A stretch of DNA of 64,000 nt from Alkalimonas amylolytica (GCF_900107845.1 NZ_FNRM01000006.1:248001-312000); one strand, 5' to 3'; counted from the stretch's first letter, positions 9,454 to 21,156 are shown. Notes: generated by a model from the letters alone, not told the origin. Program-made: numbers and translations.

Positions 9454-10614
9454 CTAATCAGCTTGCTTGCGTAAAAACGCCGGAATATCGAAGATATCCT
9501 GAGCAGGCTTATGCTCAACCCGCTGCTCAGCCTGCACTTTAGGCTGGGCAATAACTTCAGTCTGCATCTGCTGCGCAGTATTGCCACCGGCCGTGCGGTA
9601 CACCGGCGTGGTCACTTCCTGGCGTTGATTTGCCACCAGACTGATATCCGGCCGGCGAGCTGCCCCTATGCCTGTGGCAACCACAGTGACACGCAGTTCA
9701 TCCGACATTTCAGGGTCGATCACCGCACCCACCACCACTGTGGCATTTTCAGAAGCAAAAGCTTTGACCGCATTACCGACCGTTTCAAATTCTTCTATGC
9801 TGATATCCAGACCCGCGGTGATATTGACCAGAATACCTTTAGCACCTGACAAGTCGATGTCTTCCAGCAAGGGACTTGAAATTGCTTGCTCGGCTGCTTC
9901 TTCGGCCCGATCCGAACCAGATGCGGTGCCGGTACCCATCATGGCAGTGCCCATTTCCGACATCACGGTACGCACATCGGCGAAGTCTACGTTGATAAGG
10001 CCCGGACGGGTAATCAGTTCAGCAATACCCTGCACCGCACCCAACAACACATTGTTGGCGGCTTTGAAAGCATCCAGCAAGCTGGTGCCTTTACCAAGCA
10101 CTTTGAGCAGCTTATCGTTTGGAATGGTGATTAAAGAGTCGACATGCTTGCTCAGCTCCAAAATGCCATCGTCGGCATAAGCGGTGCGCTTTTTGCCTTC
10201 AAACGGAAACGGCTTGGTAACCACAGCTACCGTCAGAATGCCTAGCTCTCTGGCCACTTCGGCTACCACTGGAGCTGCTCCGGTACCGGTACCACCGCCC
10301 ATACCTGCAGCGATAAATACCATATCCGCGCCCTGAATGGTCTTTTTGATGGTTTCCCGATCTTCTTCAGCCGAACGTCGACCGATGTCCGGGTTGGCTC
10401 CGGCACCAAGGCCTTTGGTCACAGCGGCACCGAGTTGCAGGGTGACATGGGCCGATGAGTTCCGCAGCGCCTGCGCATCAGTATTGGCGGCAATAAACTC
10501 CACCCCTTCGATGTTACTGGCAACCATGTACTCCACGGCGTTACCACCGCCGCCACCAACACCAACGACTTTGATTACAGCTTCTTCGCTGTGACTATCC
10601 ATTAATTCAAACAT
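9454..10614 (-). CDS. ftsZ: Cell division GTPase FtsZ
   Basis: FtsZ is the tubulin homologue that forms the division ring. The 386-residue product has the GTP-binding signature GGGTGTG at residues 106-112, the N-terminal nucleotide-binding motif [14 protein letters not shown], and the T7-loop region. A variable linker follows, and the conserved C-terminal peptide [14 protein letters not shown] binds FtsA, ZipA and ZapD. The ATG at 10614 is preceded by GGAGAG and gives the standard [11 protein letters not shown] start. An in-frame ATG at 10698 would add 28 unconserved residues. It follows ftsA at 114 bp. Confidence 0.99.
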   Translation of the reverse strand: MFELMDSHSEEAVIKVVGVGGGGGNAVEYMVASNIEGVEFIAANTDAQALRNSSAHVTLQLGAAVTKGLGAGANPDIGRRSAEEDRETIKKTIQGADMVFIAAGMGGGTGTGAAPVVAEVARELGILTVAVVTKPFPFEGKKRTAYADDGILELSKHVDSLITIPNDKLLKVLGKGTSLLDAFKAANNVLLGAVQGIAELITRPGLINVDFADVRTVMSEMGTAMMGTGTASGSDRAEEAAEQAISSPLLEDIDLSGAKGILVNITAGLDISIEEFETVGNAVKAFASENATVVVGAVIDPEMSDELRVTVVATGIGAARRPDISLVANQRQEVTTPVYRTAGGNTAQQMQTEVIAQPKVQAEQRVEHKPAQDIFDIPAFLRKQAD

Positions 10615-10728
10615 TGCTCTCTCTCCGTTTTTTGCTTTTTCGTTCAGCCGCTGTTCTGAGTCAGGAACAACGACCGGCGGATCTATCATAGGCTTCATTG
10701 CTGAAGCAGTTGACAGCTTGCGCTGTCG

Positions 10729-11964
10729 TTAAAATTCACCTTTAAACCAACTGGCCAGTTTCTTCACCAGTCCACTTACTGTATCTTTCGGACTAGCTGG
10801 CGCTTTGCTTTGCTCCTGGCTTTCCAGCCCATACAACAGCAGCCCCACCACGCTGGCGTAAGCCGGGTCCTGCACATAGTCTTTCAAGCCGGTCACCTGC
10901 ATCGGGTGGCCCAGCCGTACCGGCATCTGGAACACATCTTCGGCAAACTCAACTGCGCCTTCGATTTTAGCGGCACCACCGGTCAGCACTACGCCAGCGG
11001 CGATTTGCTCTTCCAGACCGCTGCTATGAATTTCTTCCATCACCAGTTCAAACAGTTCCTGATACCGCGGCTCGATCACTTCTGCCAGGGTATGTCTGGA
11101 CATGCTGCGTGCCGGGCGGCCTCCTACACTCGGAACTTCGATGCTTTCTTCTTTACCCACCATGCTGCGCAGCGCACAGCCATATTGCACTTTAATGTCT
11201 TCGGCATGGCTTATCGGGGTGCGGAAAATTTTCGCGATGTCACTGGTCACCTGATTGCCTGCGACCGGTACCACCGCAGTATGACGCACAGCCCCATTGG
11301 TATAGATAGAAATATCAATGGTACCGCCCCCCATATCCACCACACAGACACCCAGTTCTTTTTCATCCTCGGTCAGCACGGCGTAACTCGATGCCAGCGC
11401 GGAGAAAATCAGTTGATCGACTTTCAAACCACAGCGCTCGGCACATTTTTCAATGTTTTTGGCCATGTCATTGGCGCAGGTAATAATGTGCGCCCGGGCT
11501 TCCATCCTCACCCCGGACATGCCGACCGGGCTTTTAATACCTTCTTGCATATCCACCGAAAATTCCTGTGGCAGCACATGCAGCATGCGACGCTCGGCTG
11601 AAATCGGCACCGACTTGGCCGCATGGATCACACTGGCTACGTCGTCAGCGGTTACTTCGGTATCGCCAATCGGCACCATGCCACTCTCATTCTGGCAACG
11701 AATGTGTTTACCACTGATCCCCAGATACACCGAGGACACCTGGCAGTCGGCCATCAGTTCCGCTTCATTGATAGCCCGCTGCACCGATTGCATCACCAGA
11801 TTCAGATCGTTGACGCCACCTCGGTCCATGCCACGGGTGGTATGGGTGCCCACACCAACAATACTCAGCTTACTGTCTGGCGTCACTTCACCGACCACAG
11901 CCTTGCATTGTGCCGTGCCAATATCCAGTGCCACTATCATTTCCCGATCGACCGACTTCGTCAT
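10729..11964 (-). CDS. ftsA: Cell division protein FtsA
   Basis: FtsA is the actin-like ATPase that anchors FtsZ to the inner membrane and recruits later division proteins. The 411-residue product has the phosphate-1 motif ALDIGT near residue 12, the 1C subdomain, the phosphate-2 motif VVDMGGGTIDI, and the adenosine motif TGGAAKIEG. A C-terminal amphipathic helix (VKKLASWFKGEF) is the membrane-targeting sequence. Its start overlaps the ftsQ stop by four bases. A 114-bp gap to ftsZ leaves room for extra ftsZ promoters. Confidence 0.98.
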   Translation of the reverse strand: MTKSVDREMIVALDIGTAQCKAVVGEVTPDSKLSIVGVGTHTTRGMDRGGVNDLNLVMQSVQRAINEAELMADCQVSSVYLGISGKHIRCQNESGMVPIGDTEVTADDVASVIHAAKSVPISAERRMLHVLPQEFSVDMQEGIKSPVGMSGVRMEARAHIITCANDMAKNIEKCAERCGLKVDQLIFSALASSYAVLTEDEKELGVCVVDMGGGTIDISIYTNGAVRHTAVVPVAGNQVTSDIAKIFRTPISHAEDIKVQYGCALRSMVGKEESIEVPSVGGRPARSMSRHTLAEVIEPRYQELFELVMEEIHSSGLEEQIAAGVVLTGGAAKIEGAVEFAEDVFQMPVRLGHPMQVTGLKDYVQDPAYASVVGLLLYGLESQEQSKAPASPKDTVSGLVKKLASWFKGEF

Positions 11965-12710
11965 GCTTCTCTCTTCTGTTCTGTTGTGCTGTAACGGACA
12001 GCTACCCCGGTATCGTATCGCAAGTCAACCTCTGCAATAGCTGCATCACTGTGCTCACGCAGCACCGGGTACAATTCCAGAAAACGCTGTACGCGCGGTA
12101 CTGTATGCTGACGTCCCAGCTTTAACCGAATGTCATTGCTTAATTGAATTTGCCAGGCAAAACGCTCGGTCAACTCCAGTCGTTCAGCGCTAAGCTGATG
12201 CAAGCTCAGTAGCTGCTCTATGTAACGGAACATGGACAGGGCATCCTGCTCGCTGCCAGTGGGGCCTGTTAGCACCGGTAACACGGCAATCAATTGGTCC
12301 AGTGGTGCCTGGAACAGCTCACCATGCTGGTTGATTAATTGTTGGTCATTCCAGATTGCCACCGGTTGTTGTTCTGTGACCACCACCACCAGGGTATCCG
12401 GCCATTGTTTGCGCACGGCGGCCTGATACACCCAAGGCTGCTGCAACAGGAACTGCTGCACCTCTGCCACGTCCACCCGAAAAATATTACCGACATACTG
12501 ATCATGCAGCCGTTGCTGCAGCCGGGTGGGTTCAATATGTCGAAAATCGCCAAACAAACGGACCTGAGCAATGGGCGTGGTCTGTTGTTGCTCAACGTAC
12601 AGCTTCAATTGCCAGCCACCCCAACCCAGCGCTAACAACGCCAGCATGAAAAACACCAATCCGGCAATGAATGCCCGGCGGTTTTGCTGGTTGCTAGCGC
12701 TATTGCTCAT
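11961..12710 (-). CDS. ftsQ: Cell division protein FtsQ
   Basis: FtsQ is a bitopic inner-membrane divisome protein that bridges FtsA/FtsK to FtsL-FtsB. The 249-residue product shows a short cytoplasmic N terminus, one membrane helix (about residues 13-31), and a POTRA domain that starts at IAQVRLFGDFRHIEP. The FtsQ beta domain follows, with the conserved WP-type turn (QWPDTLVVVVTEQQPVAIW). It overlaps ddlB upstream and ftsA downstream by four bases each. Confidence 0.96.
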   Translation of the reverse strand: MSNSASNQQNRRAFIAGLVFFMLALLALGWGGWQLKLYVEQQQTTPIAQVRLFGDFRHIEPTRLQQRLHDQYVGNIFRVDVAEVQQFLLQQPWVYQAAVRKQWPDTLVVVVTEQQPVAIWNDQQLINQHGELFQAPLDQLIAVLPVLTGPTGSEQDALSMFRYIEQLLSLHQLSAERLELTERFAWQIQLSNDIRLKLGRQHTVPRVQRFLELYPVLREHSDAAIAEVDLRYDTGVAVRYSTTEQKREA

Positions 12711-13627
12711 AAGCCATCCTGCCCGGTTTGAGCCAGTACCTGCAGTACCAGCTCGCTAAAACTTAAACCAGCGGCTTTAGCCGCCATGGGTACCAGCGAC
12801 TTTTCAGTCATACCAGGCACCGTATTTACCTCCAGCACATAGGGCTCACCCTGCTGATCCAGCATAAAGTCGACTCGGCCCCAGCCCGAAGCGCCAACGG
12901 CAGTAAAAGCTTGCCAGGCCATGTGTTGTACACGCTCAGCCAGTGCCCCATCGATCGGCGCCGGGCACAGATACTCGGTGGTATTTGCCTGGTACTTCGC
13001 CTGGTAATCATAAAACGTATGCGGCGTTCGCATCTCAATAATGGGTAGTACCTGTTCACCCAAAACCGCAACGGTTAGCTCACGGCCCTGGATCCACCGC
13101 TCCACCAGCACATCCTGATCAAAACGCAGCGCTTCAGCCACAGCTGCTTGCAAGGCGACCACGTTATCAGCCATGCTCATGCCAATGCTGGAACCTTCGC
13201 TGGCAGGTTTTACCATCACTTTGCCACCGAGTTCTGCCAATAAGGCTGTCGTAGCCTCTGGCACTGAGCGCAGCACACGAAAATCAGCCGTGGCAATGCC
13301 CTGTGCCTGAAACAACCATTTGCAACGTATTTTATCCATCGCCAGCGCAGAGCCCAGAACCTTGCTGCCTGTATAAGGCAGGCCTAACAGCTGCAGAGCT
13401 CCCTGCATACTGCCGTCTTCACCACCGCGGCCATGCAACACGATAAAAACCCGGTCCGGTTTGCGGGCTGCCAGCTCGGCCAGAGGTTGCGACTTGGGGT
13501 CAAAGGCAAAGGCATCCACCCCACTTTGCAGCAAGGCGTTTAGTACCGCTGTTCCCGAGCGCAGTGAAACTTCCCGCTCGGCTGAGGTACCACCAAATAG
13601 CACAGCAACGCGACCAAAACGGCTCAT
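12707..13627 (-). CDS. ddlB: D-alanine--D-alanine ligase B
   Basis: Ddl makes the D-Ala-D-Ala dipeptide used by MurF. The 306-residue product is an ATP-grasp ligase with the N-terminal motif [17 protein letters not shown], the Ser and Tyr/Lys region [13 protein letters not shown], and the conserved stretches [12 protein letters not shown] and GWGRVDFM. The final block is [16 protein letters not shown]. Being in the dcw cluster makes it the DdlB type. It overlaps murC and ftsQ by four bases each. Confidence 0.98.
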   Translation of the reverse strand: MSRFGRVAVLFGGTSAEREVSLRSGTAVLNALLQSGVDAFAFDPKSQPLAELAARKPDRVFIVLHGRGGEDGSMQGALQLLGLPYTGSKVLGSALAMDKIRCKWLFQAQGIATADFRVLRSVPEATTALLAELGGKVMVKPASEGSSIGMSMADNVVALQAAVAEALRFDQDVLVERWIQGRELTVAVLGEQVLPIIEMRTPHTFYDYQAKYQANTTEYLCPAPIDGALAERVQHMAWQAFTAVGASGWGRVDFMLDQQGEPYVLEVNTVPGMTEKSLVPMAAKAAGLSFSELVLQVLAQTGQDGL

Positions 13628-15078
13628 GCAGCACCTCCTGTCTGCTTTAACAGCGCACAGTTCAGCTGTTTTTCCGCCAGCTCACGCGCTATAGCTCCGA
13701 TATTGCCAGCACCTTGCGTTAACAGCACATCGCCATCTTTCAGCACATCCGCCAGCACAGCGCCAAGCTCCTGCGGTGGTGCGACATAAATGGGATCAAC
13801 CTGACCACGGGCCCGAATAGATCGACACAGACTTTTGCTGTCGGCACCTGGGATGGCTTGTTCCCCAGCCGAATACACATCCAACAGCAACAACTGATCC
13901 ACACCGGACAACACCTGGGTAAAATCCTCATACAAATCACGGGTACGGCTAAAGCGGTGTGGCTGATAGGCCATCACTAAACGCCGCTCCGGCCAGGCAC
14001 TACGGGCCGCCGCTATGGTCGCAGCAACTTCAGTCGGATGGTGACCGTAATCGTCGACCATTAATACCTTGCCCTGGCCGGTATCGAATTCACCGTATTG
14101 CTGAAAGCGCCGGCCAATGCCAGCAAATTTGTGCAGCGCCGCCAGAATCGCCTGCTCCTCAATGCCTTCATCCTGTGCCAGCGCAAAAGCAGCGGTTGCA
14201 TTCAAGGCATTGTGCCGGCCGGGCAAGTTCAACTCTATTTGCCAGCTCTGCTGAGCCGGATCGGTAATGACAAACAGGCTGCGGGCACCGCTTTGACTGA
14301 ATTGACTGATACGGTAATCGGCATCGTCGCTAAAGCCGTAGGTCAGCACAGGCCGGCCGATGACGGGCAGCAACTCACGAATAACCGCATCATCCAGGCA
14401 GGCCACCACCACACCATAAAATGGCTGGTTATGGCAGAACTCGACGTAGGTGGCCTTGAGTTTTTCAAAATCACCGCCATAGGTGTCCATGTGATCCGGT
14501 TCGATATTGGTGATGACAGCCGCCATCGGCTGCAAATGCAGGAAGGAAGCATCACTTTCATCGGCTTCGGCGATAAGATAAGGACCAGTACCCAGCCTGG
14601 CATTGCTGCCAGCAGAGTTCAGCAAACCGCCAATCACAAAGGTCGGGTCTGTGCCCGCTTCAGCAAAAATCGATGCCAACAAACTGGTGGTGGTGGTTTT
14701 ACCATGGGTACCGGCAATGGCAATGCCATGACGAAACCGCATCAGCTCGGCCAGCATCTCAGCCCGGCGGATCACCGGGATCCGTTGCGCCATGGCCGCA
14801 GCCACTTCTGCATTGTCTTTGGCGATGGCACTGGAGACGACCACCACACTCACCCCTTGAATATGGTCAGCGCTGTGACCAAAGCGCACATCGGCGCCAA
14901 GCGAAATCAAGCGCTCTACCACTGTATTTGGGGCAATATCCGAACCGCTGACACTGTAGCCTTCGTTCAGCAACACTTCGGCAATGCCACCCATACCGGC
15001 ACCGCCAATCCCAACAAAATGAATGCGACCTATGCGACGCATGGCGTGACTGTGCTTTGGTAATACCGCTTTATTCAT
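13624..15078 (-). CDS. murC: UDP-N-acetylmuramate--L-alanine ligase
   Basis: MurC adds the first amino acid, L-Ala, to UDP-MurNAc in the cytoplasm. The 484-residue product has the Rossmann-like N-terminal motif [14 protein letters not shown], the ATP P-loop GTHGKTTTT (G123 to K127 and on), the central-domain ANIEPDH-type motif (here [13 protein letters not shown]), and the C-terminal [10 protein letters not shown] motif. These are all diagnostic for MurC. It is coupled to murG and ddlB by ATGA overlaps. Confidence 0.98.
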   Translation of the reverse strand: MNKAVLPKHSHAMRRIGRIHFVGIGGAGMGGIAEVLLNEGYSVSGSDIAPNTVVERLISLGADVRFGHSADHIQGVSVVVVSSAIAKDNAEVAAAMAQRIPVIRRAEMLAELMRFRHGIAIAGTHGKTTTTSLLASIFAEAGTDPTFVIGGLLNSAGSNARLGTGPYLIAEADESDASFLHLQPMAAVITNIEPDHMDTYGGDFEKLKATYVEFCHNQPFYGVVVACLDDAVIRELLPVIGRPVLTYGFSDDADYRISQFSQSGARSLFVITDPAQQSWQIELNLPGRHNALNATAAFALAQDEGIEEQAILAALHKFAGIGRRFQQYGEFDTGQGKVLMVDDYGHHPTEVAATIAAARSAWPERRLVMAYQPHRFSRTRDLYEDFTQVLSGVDQLLLLDVYSAGEQAIPGADSKSLCRSIRARGQVDPIYVAPPQELGAVLADVLKDGDVLLTQGAGNIGAIARELAEKQLNCALLKQTGGAA

Positions 15079-16172
15079 ACCCGAGCTCCCAGTTGCTGTT
15101 CACAGGCGTCAGCCAATTGCTGCGCTGCATTATCCAGTGCACACTGGCGCGCTCTTGCCGCCAGTTGCTGTAATTGCGTTTTGTCGCCAAGTAGCGGGCG
15201 CAACAGTGCTATGAGCCCGCCCTGCTGCAGCTGCTGTTGAGGCAGTAATAAGGCCGCCTGCTGCCCAACCAGCCAGTTGGCATTGGCGGTCTGATGATCG
15301 TCAATCGCTTGTGGCAAAGGTACAAAGACCGCAGCCACACCAGCACAGGCCACTTCACTGACGGTCAGAGCACCAGCCCGACAAATCACCAGATCGGCCC
15401 ATTGATAGGCCGAGGCCATATCGTCAATAAAAGCCTGCGCCTCACCGACAAAAGATGCGCTTTGCAATTGCTGGTAGTGCTGCTGCACTTCGGCTTGCAT
15501 GGCACTGCCAGTCTGATGCTTTACCTGAAGTGGCGTCGTCTCGCTCAAAGTCGCCAGCTGTTCAGGCAGCCCATCATTCAGTGCTTTCGCCCCGAGGCTG
15601 CCGCCAATGACCAGAACATGCAGATCTGTTTGCTCGCTCTTGCTTCCTGGTTCTTTGGCGGCGATCAAGGCTTTACGCACCGGGTTCCCTACCAACTGCT
15701 GCTTTGCATGGCCCGCAAAAGCCTGCGGAAAAGCCACCAGCACCTTGGCAGCGAGTCTTGCAAGCCAACGGTTGGTGGTGCCTGCTACCGCATTTTGTTC
15801 GTGGATCAGCAAAGGGGTGCGCTGCAACCAGGCTGCGACGCCCCCCGGACCACTGGCGTAACCACCAAAGCCAACCACTAAATCAGGTTGCAACTGCTTT
15901 AGCAGCTGCCGGGCTTGCCGGATGGCGTTCAGCAACATCCAGGGTGCACTCAGCAATTGGCGACTACTTTTACCTCTCAGGCCTCGTACCACAATGCTAT
16001 GAAATGGCCAGCCCAGTTTAGGTACTAAGTCGGCTTCCATCCGATCGGCAGTGCCCAGCCAGTGAATGTGCCAGCCACGGCTGGCCAACTCTTCGGCTAA
16101 TGCCTGTGCCGGGAAAATATGGCCACCCGTCCCTCCGGCCATCAACAATACTGTGGGCGTTTTTGCTGTCAT
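15075..16172 (-). CDS. murG: Undecaprenyldiphospho-muramoylpentapeptide GlcNAc transferase
   Basis: MurG transfers GlcNAc from UDP-GlcNAc to lipid I, forming lipid II on the cytoplasmic face of the membrane. The 365-residue GT-B protein has the glycine-rich loop [19 protein letters not shown], the second G-loop [13 protein letters not shown], and the UDP-GlcNAc site around [16 protein letters not shown] followed by [14 protein letters not shown]. The C-terminal third is Gln-rich. It sits between ftsW and murC with four-base overlaps. Confidence 0.98.
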   Translation of the reverse strand: MTAKTPTVLLMAGGTGGHIFPAQALAEELASRGWHIHWLGTADRMEADLVPKLGWPFHSIVVRGLRGKSSRQLLSAPWMLLNAIRQARQLLKQLQPDLVVGFGGYASGPGGVAAWLQRTPLLIHEQNAVAGTTNRWLARLAAKVLVAFPQAFAGHAKQQLVGNPVRKALIAAKEPGSKSEQTDLHVLVIGGSLGAKALNDGLPEQLATLSETTPLQVKHQTGSAMQAEVQQHYQQLQSASFVGEAQAFIDDMASAYQWADLVICRAGALTVSEVACAGVAAVFVPLPQAIDDHQTANANWLVGQQAALLLPQQQLQQGGLIALLRPLLGDKTQLQQLAARARQCALDNAAQQLADACEQQLGARV

Positions 16173-17362
16173 CCGCTGCGCCCTCCCCGGTTGATGGCTT
16201 GCTTGCCTTCCATGCGCACTTCAAAGTCAATCCGCAACACCAAAGCTGCCGCTATCAGCATAATAATCAGGCTGCTGCCGCCTGAACTGACAAAGGGTAG
16301 TGTCAAGCCCTTGGTTGGCAGCACACCACTGGCCACCCCGATATTGACCGCCGTTTGAAAACCAAACCAGATCGCCATCGCCAGCGCCAGAAAACCGTGG
16401 AAATGCAATTGCTTTAACATGGCCTGTCGGCCAATCCACAGGGTTCTGGCTACCAGCAAAAACAGCAGCGCTAACACGCCGAACACCCCGATAAAGCCAA
16501 TTTCTTCCGCAATAATGGCGAAAATAAAATCATTGTGTGCTTCTGGCAGGTACTCCAGCTTCTGAATGCTGTTGCCGAGGCCCTGACCACTGAAACCGCC
16601 GCGGCCAAAGGCCATCAGTGATTGAGTCAACTGATAACCACTGCCAAAAGGATCGGCCCAGGGGTCCAAAAAGGCGGTTACCCGGCGCCAGCGGTACTCA
16701 CTGTACACAATCAAAAACAACACGGCGCTGACTCCGGTCAGCGACAACACGATAAACTGCCACAGTTTGGCACCTGCCAAAAACAGCAGTACCAGCGCAG
16801 TGGCGAACATCACGATCACCGTCCCCATGTCTGGTTGCAAGAGCAGCAACACCGATAGCAACAGCAACACCAACATCGGCTTGATAAAGCCTTTGAAATT
16901 CTCGCGTACCTCTTCGTGCCGCCGCACCAGGTAGCTGGCCAGGTAGACAAAAAAGAATAGCTTTGCGGGCTCAGCGGCCTGAATACTAATGGGCCCGAGA
17001 GCCAGCCAGCGGGTCGCACCATTGACTGTGCGACCAAACAGCAACACAGCCACCAGGCCAACCGCAGCCAGTGCCAGTAACAACAAATTCCCCTGATGCC
17101 AGCGGTGCACCGGAATATTCAGCACCACTATGGCCATGGCGGTGCCAAGCCCAAGGTAAACCAGATGACGGTACGTAAAATGCAACGGGTTGCCGAACAA
17201 CCGCTCCGCAACTGGCACTGAAGCGCTATTCACCATGACCAGACCTATCGCCAGCAAAACCAGCAACAGCATCAGCAATAAGCTGTCGTAATCGCTCTGC
17301 TCTTCTCGGCTACCGAGCAATAACTGGAGTTTTGACCATAGTGGCAGCGTCAATGCTTTCAT
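16169..17362 (-). CDS. ftsW: Septal peptidoglycan polymerase FtsW (SEDS)
   Basis: FtsW is the SEDS-family glycosyltransferase that polymerises septal lipid II with FtsI. The 397-residue product has about ten hydrophobic helices, the SEDS motif NGATRWLALGPISIQAAEPAK, the extracellular loop SLMAFGRGGFSGQGLGNSIQKL, the catalytic-loop region EAHNDFIFAIIAEEIGF, and the C-terminal motif LPFVSSGGSSL. Position between murD and murG supports FtsW over RodA. The N terminus (about 30 residues) is cytoplasmic. It overlaps both neighbours. Confidence 0.98.
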   Translation of the reverse strand: MKALTLPLWSKLQLLLGSREEQSDYDSLLLMLLLVLLAIGLVMVNSASVPVAERLFGNPLHFTYRHLVYLGLGTAMAIVVLNIPVHRWHQGNLLLLALAAVGLVAVLLFGRTVNGATRWLALGPISIQAAEPAKLFFFVYLASYLVRRHEEVRENFKGFIKPMLVLLLLSVLLLLQPDMGTVIVMFATALVLLFLAGAKLWQFIVLSLTGVSAVLFLIVYSEYRWRRVTAFLDPWADPFGSGYQLTQSLMAFGRGGFSGQGLGNSIQKLEYLPEAHNDFIFAIIAEEIGFIGVFGVLALLFLLVARTLWIGRQAMLKQLHFHGFLALAMAIWFGFQTAVNIGVASGVLPTKGLTLPFVSSGGSSLIIMLIAAALVLRIDFEVRMEGKQAINRGGRSG

Positions 17363-18699
17363 CTGGCCACCTCTTTAGCGGCTTTGGCAAACCGCTCACC
17401 ACGCTGCTGGTAGTTACTGAACATATCCAGGCTGGCGCAAGCGGGTGACAACAACACCAGATCGCCCGGCTGTGCCAGTGTTGCCGCCTTGCTGACCGCC
17501 TCGGTTAAATCCTTGACCTGATGACTGCCCGCTTTTAATGCTGCGATCGCAGGGCCATCTTGCCCAAAGGTAATCAGTTGATCCACCTGCTGTTGCAGAC
17601 TCTGACTCAGCTCGGTCATGTCCTGGCCTTTGCCATCACCGCCAGCCAAAAGGATCAGCTGTCCTGCAATCACCGGCCGCAGCCCATCCAGTGCAGCCAA
17701 GGTAGCACCTATATTGGTGGCTTTTGAATCATTTACCCAGCGTATCTCGTTGTGCTGGTGTACTAATTGACAACGGTGTTCCAGCCCCTGGAACTGACTT
17801 AGGACATGGCGGATACTGGCAAAATCGGCACCAGCGGCCAGACTAAGGGCTGCGGCGGTCAGCGCATTGTAGTGGTTGTGACGCCCGAGCAAGGACAACT
17901 GGCTTACGGGCATCAACTCGCTACCCGCAAGCACCAGATAATCGTTACCCGCACGCTCTGCGATGCCATAACCATCCACATCCTCTGGGGCATCCAAACC
18001 TAGACTGTGCTGCTCGCTTACCTTACCTTGTGGCAGGGTATGGCTATCGGCTCTGTTGTAAAACGCAATGCGGCTGCCCTGATAGACCCCTTGCTTGGAC
18101 TGACAATAGGCCTGCATCGATGGGTAGCGATCCAAGTGATCAGCAGAAATATTCAAGATGGTGCTGGCTAACGATTGCAGGCTCTTGGTGGTATCGAGCT
18201 GAAAACTTGATAACTCCAATACAAAGACCTCAGTATCCGCACTTTGGATAGCATCCAGCGCGGGCAGGCCGATGTTGCCTGCAGCCACCGCTTTGATGCC
18301 GCTGTGCTGCAAAATAGCTTCCACCATCCGGGTCACGGTAGACTTGCCATTGGAGCCGGTAATGGCGATCACCGGCTTTGAATTACAACGAGCAAACAAC
18401 TCAATGTCACCCATCACTTCCACGCCCTGCGCCACGGCAAAGCGAATGGCCGGGTGGCGCAAGTCGAGCCCAGGGCTAACCACCAAGACATCCATCTGTG
18501 CCAGGCGGTTCGCATCCAACTCGCCTAAGTACAGGCCATCGGTTTTATCCAATGGCAGGCTATCCATACCCGACACTTTACGGCGGCTATCCATCAGCAC
18601 CGGCCGGATGCCATGCTGCAGCAAAAAGCGCACGGTGGCCTGACCGGAAAGGCCAAGTCCTACCACCGCAATGCGTTTTTGTTGCCAGGCAGTTAGCAT
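17359..18699 (-). CDS. murD: UDP-N-acetylmuramoyl-L-alanine--D-glutamate ligase
   Basis: MurD adds D-Glu to UDP-MurNAc-L-Ala. The 446-residue product has the N-terminal Rossmann motif VVGLGLSGQATVRFL, the P-loop GSNGKST (115-121), the Mur ligase motif NISADHLDRYPSM, and the C-terminal motif VNDSKATN with its following active-site region. The start at 18699 is seven bases from the mraY stop. It overlaps ftsW by four bases. Confidence 0.98.
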   Translation of the reverse strand: MLTAWQQKRIAVVGLGLSGQATVRFLLQHGIRPVLMDSRRKVSGMDSLPLDKTDGLYLGELDANRLAQMDVLVVSPGLDLRHPAIRFAVAQGVEVMGDIELFARCNSKPVIAITGSNGKSTVTRMVEAILQHSGIKAVAAGNIGLPALDAIQSADTEVFVLELSSFQLDTTKSLQSLASTILNISADHLDRYPSMQAYCQSKQGVYQGSRIAFYNRADSHTLPQGKVSEQHSLGLDAPEDVDGYGIAERAGNDYLVLAGSELMPVSQLSLLGRHNHYNALTAAALSLAAGADFASIRHVLSQFQGLEHRCQLVHQHNEIRWVNDSKATNIGATLAALDGLRPVIAGQLILLAGGDGKGQDMTELSQSLQQQVDQLITFGQDGPAIAALKAGSHQVKDLTEAVSKAATLAQPGDLVLLSPACASLDMFSNYQQRGERFAKAAKEVAR

Positions 18700-18706
18700 C
18701 GTCGTA

Positions 18707-19789
18707 TTACCTTAATTTCAGGGTTGCAAGCCCTACCAAAACAAACATCACCGACAAGATCCAAAAGCGCACGATCACCCGCGGTTCCGGCCAGCCTTTT
18801 AGCTCATAATGATGATGAATAGGCGCCATCCGAAAGATGCGTTGACCACGCAACTTGTAAGAGCCCACCTGCAGGATCACCGACAGTGTTTCCATCACAA
18901 AAACACCACCCATGATGAACAGGATCAGTTCCTGCCGCACCAAAATGGCAATAACGCCAAGCACCGCGCCTAGCGCCAGCGAGCCAACGTCGCCCATAAA
19001 GACCTGTGCCGGGTAGGTGTTGAACCAGAGAAAGCCAAGGCCAGCGCCGATCAACGCCGAGCACAGCACTACCAACTCACTGGTGTGTGGTAAGTGCGGG
19101 ATATTCAGATAGCCGGAAAACACCACATTGCCACTAGCGTAAGCAATCACGGCAAAGGCAGCTGCCACCATAATCACGGGCACTATGGCCAGGCCATCGA
19201 GGCCATCGGTTAGATTGACCGCATTGCTGGTGCCAACAATGACAAAATAACTCAGCAGTAAAAACATCAACCCGAGCTGTGGCATCACATCTTTAAAGAA
19301 AGGCACCAACAGAGCTGTTTCTGCAGGTTGCTCGGCAGTGATAAATAAAAACAAGGCTGTGATGATGGCAAACACCGATTGCCAAAAGTACTTCCAGCGC
19401 GCGATCAGTCCTTGTGGATCTTTGCGGATCACTTTGCGGTAATCGTCGATAAAGCCTATGGTGCCAAAGCTCACCAACACAAAGAGCACCACCCAAACGT
19501 ATTTATTGCTCAAGTTGGCCCATAGCAGGGTACTGACCAGCACCGATCCCAAGATGAGCAAGCCCCCCATGGTAGGCGTGCCTTGCTTTGAGAAATGGCT
19601 TTCCGGGCCGTCATTGCGCACCATCTGGCCAATTTGCATGCTTTGCAAGCGGGCAATCAGCTTGGGCCCGAAATACACACTGAGCAATAATGCGGTAAGA
19701 ATGCCCAAAATTGAGCGAAACGTCAGATAACTAAAGACGTTAAAAAAAGTCATGTACTGCGTGAGGTACTCGGCGAGCCACACTAGCAT
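18707..19789 (-). CDS. mraY: Phospho-N-acetylmuramoyl-pentapeptide transferase MraY
   Basis: MraY attaches phospho-MurNAc-pentapeptide to undecaprenyl phosphate, making lipid I. The 360-residue product has about ten membrane helices. It shows the PNPT-family motifs GTPTMGG (N-terminal cytoplasmic loop), GFIDDYRKV with catalytic aspartates, [32 protein letters not shown], and [19 protein letters not shown]. The ATG at 19789 overlaps the murF stop by seven bases and gives the usual MLVWLAEYL start; a longer in-frame start (19810) was rejected. Confidence 0.98.
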   Translation of the reverse strand: MLVWLAEYLTQYMTFFNVFSYLTFRSILGILTALLLSVYFGPKLIARLQSMQIGQMVRNDGPESHFSKQGTPTMGGLLILGSVLVSTLLWANLSNKYVWVVLFVLVSFGTIGFIDDYRKVIRKDPQGLIARWKYFWQSVFAIITALFLFITAEQPAETALLVPFFKDVMPQLGLMFLLLSYFVIVGTSNAVNLTDGLDGLAIVPVIMVAAAFAVIAYASGNVVFSGYLNIPHLPHTSELVVLCSALIGAGLGFLWFNTYPAQVFMGDVGSLALGAVLGVIAILVRQELILFIMGGVFVMETLSVILQVGSYKLRGQRIFRMAPIHHHYELKGWPEPRVIVRFWILSVMFVLVGLATLKLR

Positions 19790-21156
19790 GGGGTTTTCTC
19801 CTGCTGACAACGTTCTAGCAAGTCCTGCACTACCAGCTCCATTTTGGCGCTGCGTGATCCCTTCACCAAAATCGTGGTGGCGTGCTGGGCTAAGGAAGGC
19901 ATCAGTCGCTCTACCAGACTCTGGCGGGCACTGAAATGATGCCCCTGACCGTTAAAACAGTCACTGGCGCTCTGTGATAGCACGCCCAGCGTGAACAATA
20001 GATTAACCCCTTGCTCCTTTGCGTATTTTCCAACCTGTTCGTGGTATAAACGGGCATCAGAGCCCAATTCTGCCATATCACCCAGCACCAGGATGCGCTG
20101 GCCGCTGTAGCTTGCCAGAAGATCTATCGCCGCTTTCACAGCACCAACACTGGCATTGTAGCTGTCATCGATAATGCGCAGGCCATCGCGCACTTCAATC
20201 ACCTGGGTTCGCCCCTGCACTGCCGCCATCTGAGCAAGGCCAAGCTGCACATCATGCAAACTGGCACCAAGCGCCATAGATCCGGCTGCTGCGGCCAGTG
20301 CATTGGCAACATGATGGATCCCCGGTAGGTTCAGCTGCATAAAGCGGCGGCCAGCCGGGCAAATCAGTTCAAAACCTGCATTGCCATGGCTGTCCAGCAG
20401 TACATTTTCGGCGCGATAATCTGCATCACTGTTCAGGCTAAAGGTGACGACCTGCTGTTTGCCCAATCGGCTCTGCCAGTAAGGAGTAAACTCGCTGTCC
20501 GATGGAATAATGGCAACCTGTCCGGGTTTGAGTGCAGAAAAGATTTCACCCTTAGCGCGAGCCACGCCCTGTAAGTCACCAAAACCTTCCAAATGCGCTT
20601 CGGCCACATTGGTGATAATGGCGACATCTGGCTGCACCAAAGCGCTGGTGTATGCGATTTCACCCTGATGATTGGCGCCCAGCTCAAATACACCGAAGTT
20701 ATGGCTGCTGTCCAGGCGCAGCAAGGTGAGTGGCACCCCAATGGCATTGTTGAAGTTACCGGCCGTTGCCAATACCTTGCCTCGACGTGACAAAATCGCC
20801 GCCAGCATCTCTTTAACGGTGGTTTTCCCGGCACTACCAGTGACAGCTACGGAAGGAACTTGCAGTTGCTGCTTCACCCAGGCACCGAGCTGCCCCAGAG
20901 CTATGGTAGTATCGGCCACGACTATTTGCGGTAAGTCCACCGTTTGCGGGCTGTGCACCAGAGCAGCTATTGCTCCTTTGTCGGCCACTTCGGCAACAAA
21001 AGCCTGGCCATCAAAGCTGGCTCCTTTTAACGCGACAAAGAGATCACCCGGCTCAATGCGCCGGCTGTCGGTGCTGACGGCCTTGATGGTCACATTGTTA
21101 CCCAGTAAAACACCACCGGTGATGCTGGCCAAAGTTTGCGTATCCAGCGCGATCAT
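19783..21156 (-). CDS. murF: UDP-N-acetylmuramoyl-tripeptide--D-alanyl-D-alanine ligase
   Basis: MurF adds D-Ala-D-Ala to complete the pentapeptide precursor. The 457-residue product has the N-terminal uridine-binding domain ([18 protein letters not shown]), the P-loop GSAGKTT (107-113), the central motif [12 protein letters not shown], and the C-terminal motif [11 protein letters not shown]. It overlaps murE upstream by four bases and mraY downstream by seven. Confidence 0.98.
   Translation of the reverse strand: MIALDTQTLASITGGVLLGNNVTIKAVSTDSRRIEPGDLFVALKGASFDGQAFVAEVADKGAIAALVHSPQTVDLPQIVVADTTIALGQLGAWVKQQLQVPSVAVTGSAGKTTVKEMLAAILSRRGKVLATAGNFNNAIGVPLTLLRLDSSHNFGVFELGANHQGEIAYTSALVQPDVAIITNVAEAHLEGFGDLQGVARAKGEIFSALKPGQVAIIPSDSEFTPYWQSRLGKQQVVTFSLNSDADYRAENVLLDSHGNAGFELICPAGRRFMQLNLPGIHHVANALAAAAGSMALGASLHDVQLGLAQMAAVQGRTQVIEVRDGLRIIDDSYNASVGAVKAAIDLLASYSGQRILVLGDMAELGSDARLYHEQVGKYAKEQGVNLLFTLGVLSQSASDCFNGQGHHFSARQSLVERLMPSLAQHATTILVKGSRSAKMELVVQDLLERCQQEKTPC

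Noticed and set aside
14098-15063. A 321-codon + strand open frame inside murC
   Set aside because: Antisense to murC with no domain or ribosome site; murC motifs are intact on the other strand.
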